Shown here piece after piece: positions 62,973 to 64,000 of a stretch of DNA of 64,000 nucleotides. Position numbers and translations under genes: made by a program. Under the pieces are notes generated by a model. The model was given only the letters and a program-made list of their open reading frames with translations. It had not been told where the DNA came from and did no database searches. Source of the DNA: Candidatus Binatia bacterium (GTDB lineage Bacteria > Desulfobacterota > Binatia > HRBIN30). Position 1 is the stretch's first letter. The number at the start of each line of letters is the position of its first letter. The stretch lies in contig BPIR01000003.1 of assembly GCA_026004215.1 (NCBI GenBank), positions 124,001 to 188,000 on the forward strand, given 5' to 3'.

Positions 62973-64000
62973 TCAGATCACGTATTCGATGCGGAATTGG
63001 ACGTTGTCGCGGTCTTTGAGCAGGCTCACCCCGCTACCACCCTTGTAGATGTGGGCATCGAGAATACTGTAATCAATGGCAAACCGGAACGGATCGTAGA
63101 CGATCGTCAGAGCCGGTTGATAAACAATGGCCCCACCCCAGTCATAAAAGAAGGTAAATGCGGGGTTGATCATGCCGCTACGGAACGAAGTACCGATGAA
63201 CAGGGTTTGGAGAAACGAATCCGCTGGCTGAGTGATAAAGAGTGGCTCCAATCGCGGAAATACCGAACCGTTGAAGTTAAAGTCCAGCGCGTCCAGATAA
63301 ATTGGCAGGACTTGCCGATTCGGGTTGGGTGCAGGGTATTCGCGCACCTGGCCAGTTTGGTTGTCCGTGGCTCGCACCGCTACCGAGCCGCAAATACCGC
63401 GATTCACTAAGTCTTGATTGCAAAACAATGGCCCACCCGGCGCCGCGTTCTTGATATGTTTGTAAAAGAACTGCGTGGAAATGAAGAAGGTTTGGTGGGG
63501 GTTCAGCCAACGAATCCATTGGTTGCGGTCGATCCCCAGAACAAAATTGATGGAGTCCCGCAGTAACCGCCGCCCATGATTCCGCCGGCCTGCTGCAGTG
63601 CGCCGAGCCACGGTGAACTGCCCCAAGTTGAACTCGAATGGGTTCAGATCCTCCTGCTGAAACGCAGGCTCGTCTTTGAAGTAGGCGAGCTCGCTGCGGA
63701 TCACGCTGTAATACTGCGGCAAAGCAAAAGTGGTCGTGATACCGGAGACTTGCACCCGAGGCGCGGTTTGCACGGCATGGATTGGGCTGCCGCAGTTCCG
63801 GTTGGTGTAATCCGGCCGTGTCGGATCTCCTGGCGTCGGGCAAGGAAGACCGTCGTTGATGCCGTAGATGAATGGGCGGACCCGCCCCTGAGCGTCCAGC
63901 TCCTGCGTGGTGAAAACTTGAACGGCCGGTGTGTCGAAATAAGTGTAATAGTGCGCCAAGCTGAACGTGGCGTCGAACAAATTGAAAACGATTCTGCCCC
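62973..64000 (-). CDS. DUF1302-type outer-membrane protein, C-terminal part (cut by the window edge)
   Basis: The frame is open to the right-hand edge and its last 342 codons are inside the window. Alternating hydrophobic/polar strands (TTFALPQYYSVIRSELAYFKD, FFISTQFFYKHIKN, ALDFNFNGSVFPR, TFFYDWGG, ALTIVYDPFRFAIDYS) and a C-terminal VQFRIEYVI fit an outer-membrane beta-barrel. The cysteine-bearing loop with CPTPGDPTRPDYTNRNC lies between strands. DUF1302 proteins regularly accompany DUF1329, YCF48-like and MMPL genes, as here. It is the most upstream gene of the operon that lies in the window; the start is outside. Confidence 0.78.
   Translation of the reverse strand, partial: GRIVFNLFDATFSLAHYYTYFDTPAVQVFTTQELDAQGRVRPFIYGINDGLPCPTPGDPTRPDYTNRNCGSPIHAVQTAPRVQVSGITTTFALPQYYSVIRSELAYFKDEPAFQQEDLNPFEFNLGQFTVARRTAAGRRNHGRRLLRDSINFVLGIDRNQWIRWLNPHQTFFISTQFFYKHIKNAAPGGPLFCNQDLVNRGICGSVAVRATDNQTGQVREYPAPNPNRQVLPIYLDALDFNFNGSVFPRLEPLFITQPADSFLQTLFIGTSFRSGMINPAFTFFYDWGGAIVYQPALTIVYDPFRFAIDYSILDAHIYKGGSGVSLLKDRDNVQFRIEYVI

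Noticed and set aside
1..64000. Mobile elements, CRISPR arrays or prophage genes
   Set aside because: No transposase, integrase, direct-repeat array or phage structural gene was found, and only one tRNA is present, without an adjacent integrase.

Overview
This is GC-rich bacterial chromosome with densely packed genes, short operons and no sign of phage, plasmid, insertion sequence or CRISPR. The best guess at origin is a Gram-negative, deltaproteobacterium-like lineage such as Candidatus Binatia/Binatota (Desulfobacterota_B). Three features point there by inference: secreted cysteine-rich proteins starting with a CGNGxVExxEECDDGG block, one of which ends in a paired EF-hand (dockerin-like) tail; the cluster DUF1302 / YCF48-like / MMPL-RND / DUF1329; and several luciferase-like and secreted 'myxo-type' genes. 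No rRNA is present to confirm the assignment.

Layout. 1-2.7 kb: minus-strand secreted proteins, including a tandem pair of paralogues, behind a good divergent promoter pair. 3.0-8.4 kb: an FG-GAP lipoprotein, a strong terminator, then a heterodimeric ABC exporter with one degenerate and one normal ATP site. 8.4-11 kb: a second, ABC-2-like exporter on the minus strand. 11-18.7 kb: two paralogous cysteine-rich secreted proteins flanking tRNA-Met and a MOT1-type molybdate transporter, then a lipase-maturation-factor-like protein and a luciferase-like monooxygenase. 18.8-25.2 kb: recO diverging from grpE-dnaK-dnaJ, followed by a TPR/periplasmic-binding lipoprotein.

25.2-38.9 kb, minus strand: a seven-gene chemosensory operon resembling Pil-Chp/Hmp systems. 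In transcription order it encodes a CheW-DUF4388 (PATAN) fusion, a receiver/pseudo-receiver protein, a PilH-like receiver, a PilI-like CheW, a Cache-type methyl-accepting receptor, a ChpA-like hybrid kinase with three Hpt domains, and a 1400-residue coiled-coil protein ending in two degenerate receivers. No cheR or cheB accompanies it. This is the most unusual locus in the window.

39.1-41.6 kb: a small secreted basic protein, thiL and larB. 41.8-48.5 kb: a nitrous oxide reductase cluster (lipoprotein cytochrome c, clade II nosZ, nosB-like gene, nosL, nosD, nosF, nosY), enough for reduction of N2O to N2 apart from the electron-input genes nosR, nosG, nosH and nosC, which are not here. 48.5-57.3 kb: a VOC protein, a beta-helix/PKD secreted protein, a hotdog thioesterase, an orphan opgG, a YihY-type membrane protein, a tungsten/molybdenum aldehyde ferredoxin oxidoreductase homologue, and two small genes. 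57.8-64 kb, minus strand: a four-gene operon closed by a terminator, encoding a DUF1302-type outer-membrane protein (cut by the window end), a YCF48-like beta-propeller, an RND/MMPL transporter and a DUF1329 protein, probably an envelope-spanning system for a hydrophobic compound.

Start codons were chosen from ribosome-binding sites and family N-termini. Functions come from motif recognition by eye; no database search was run.
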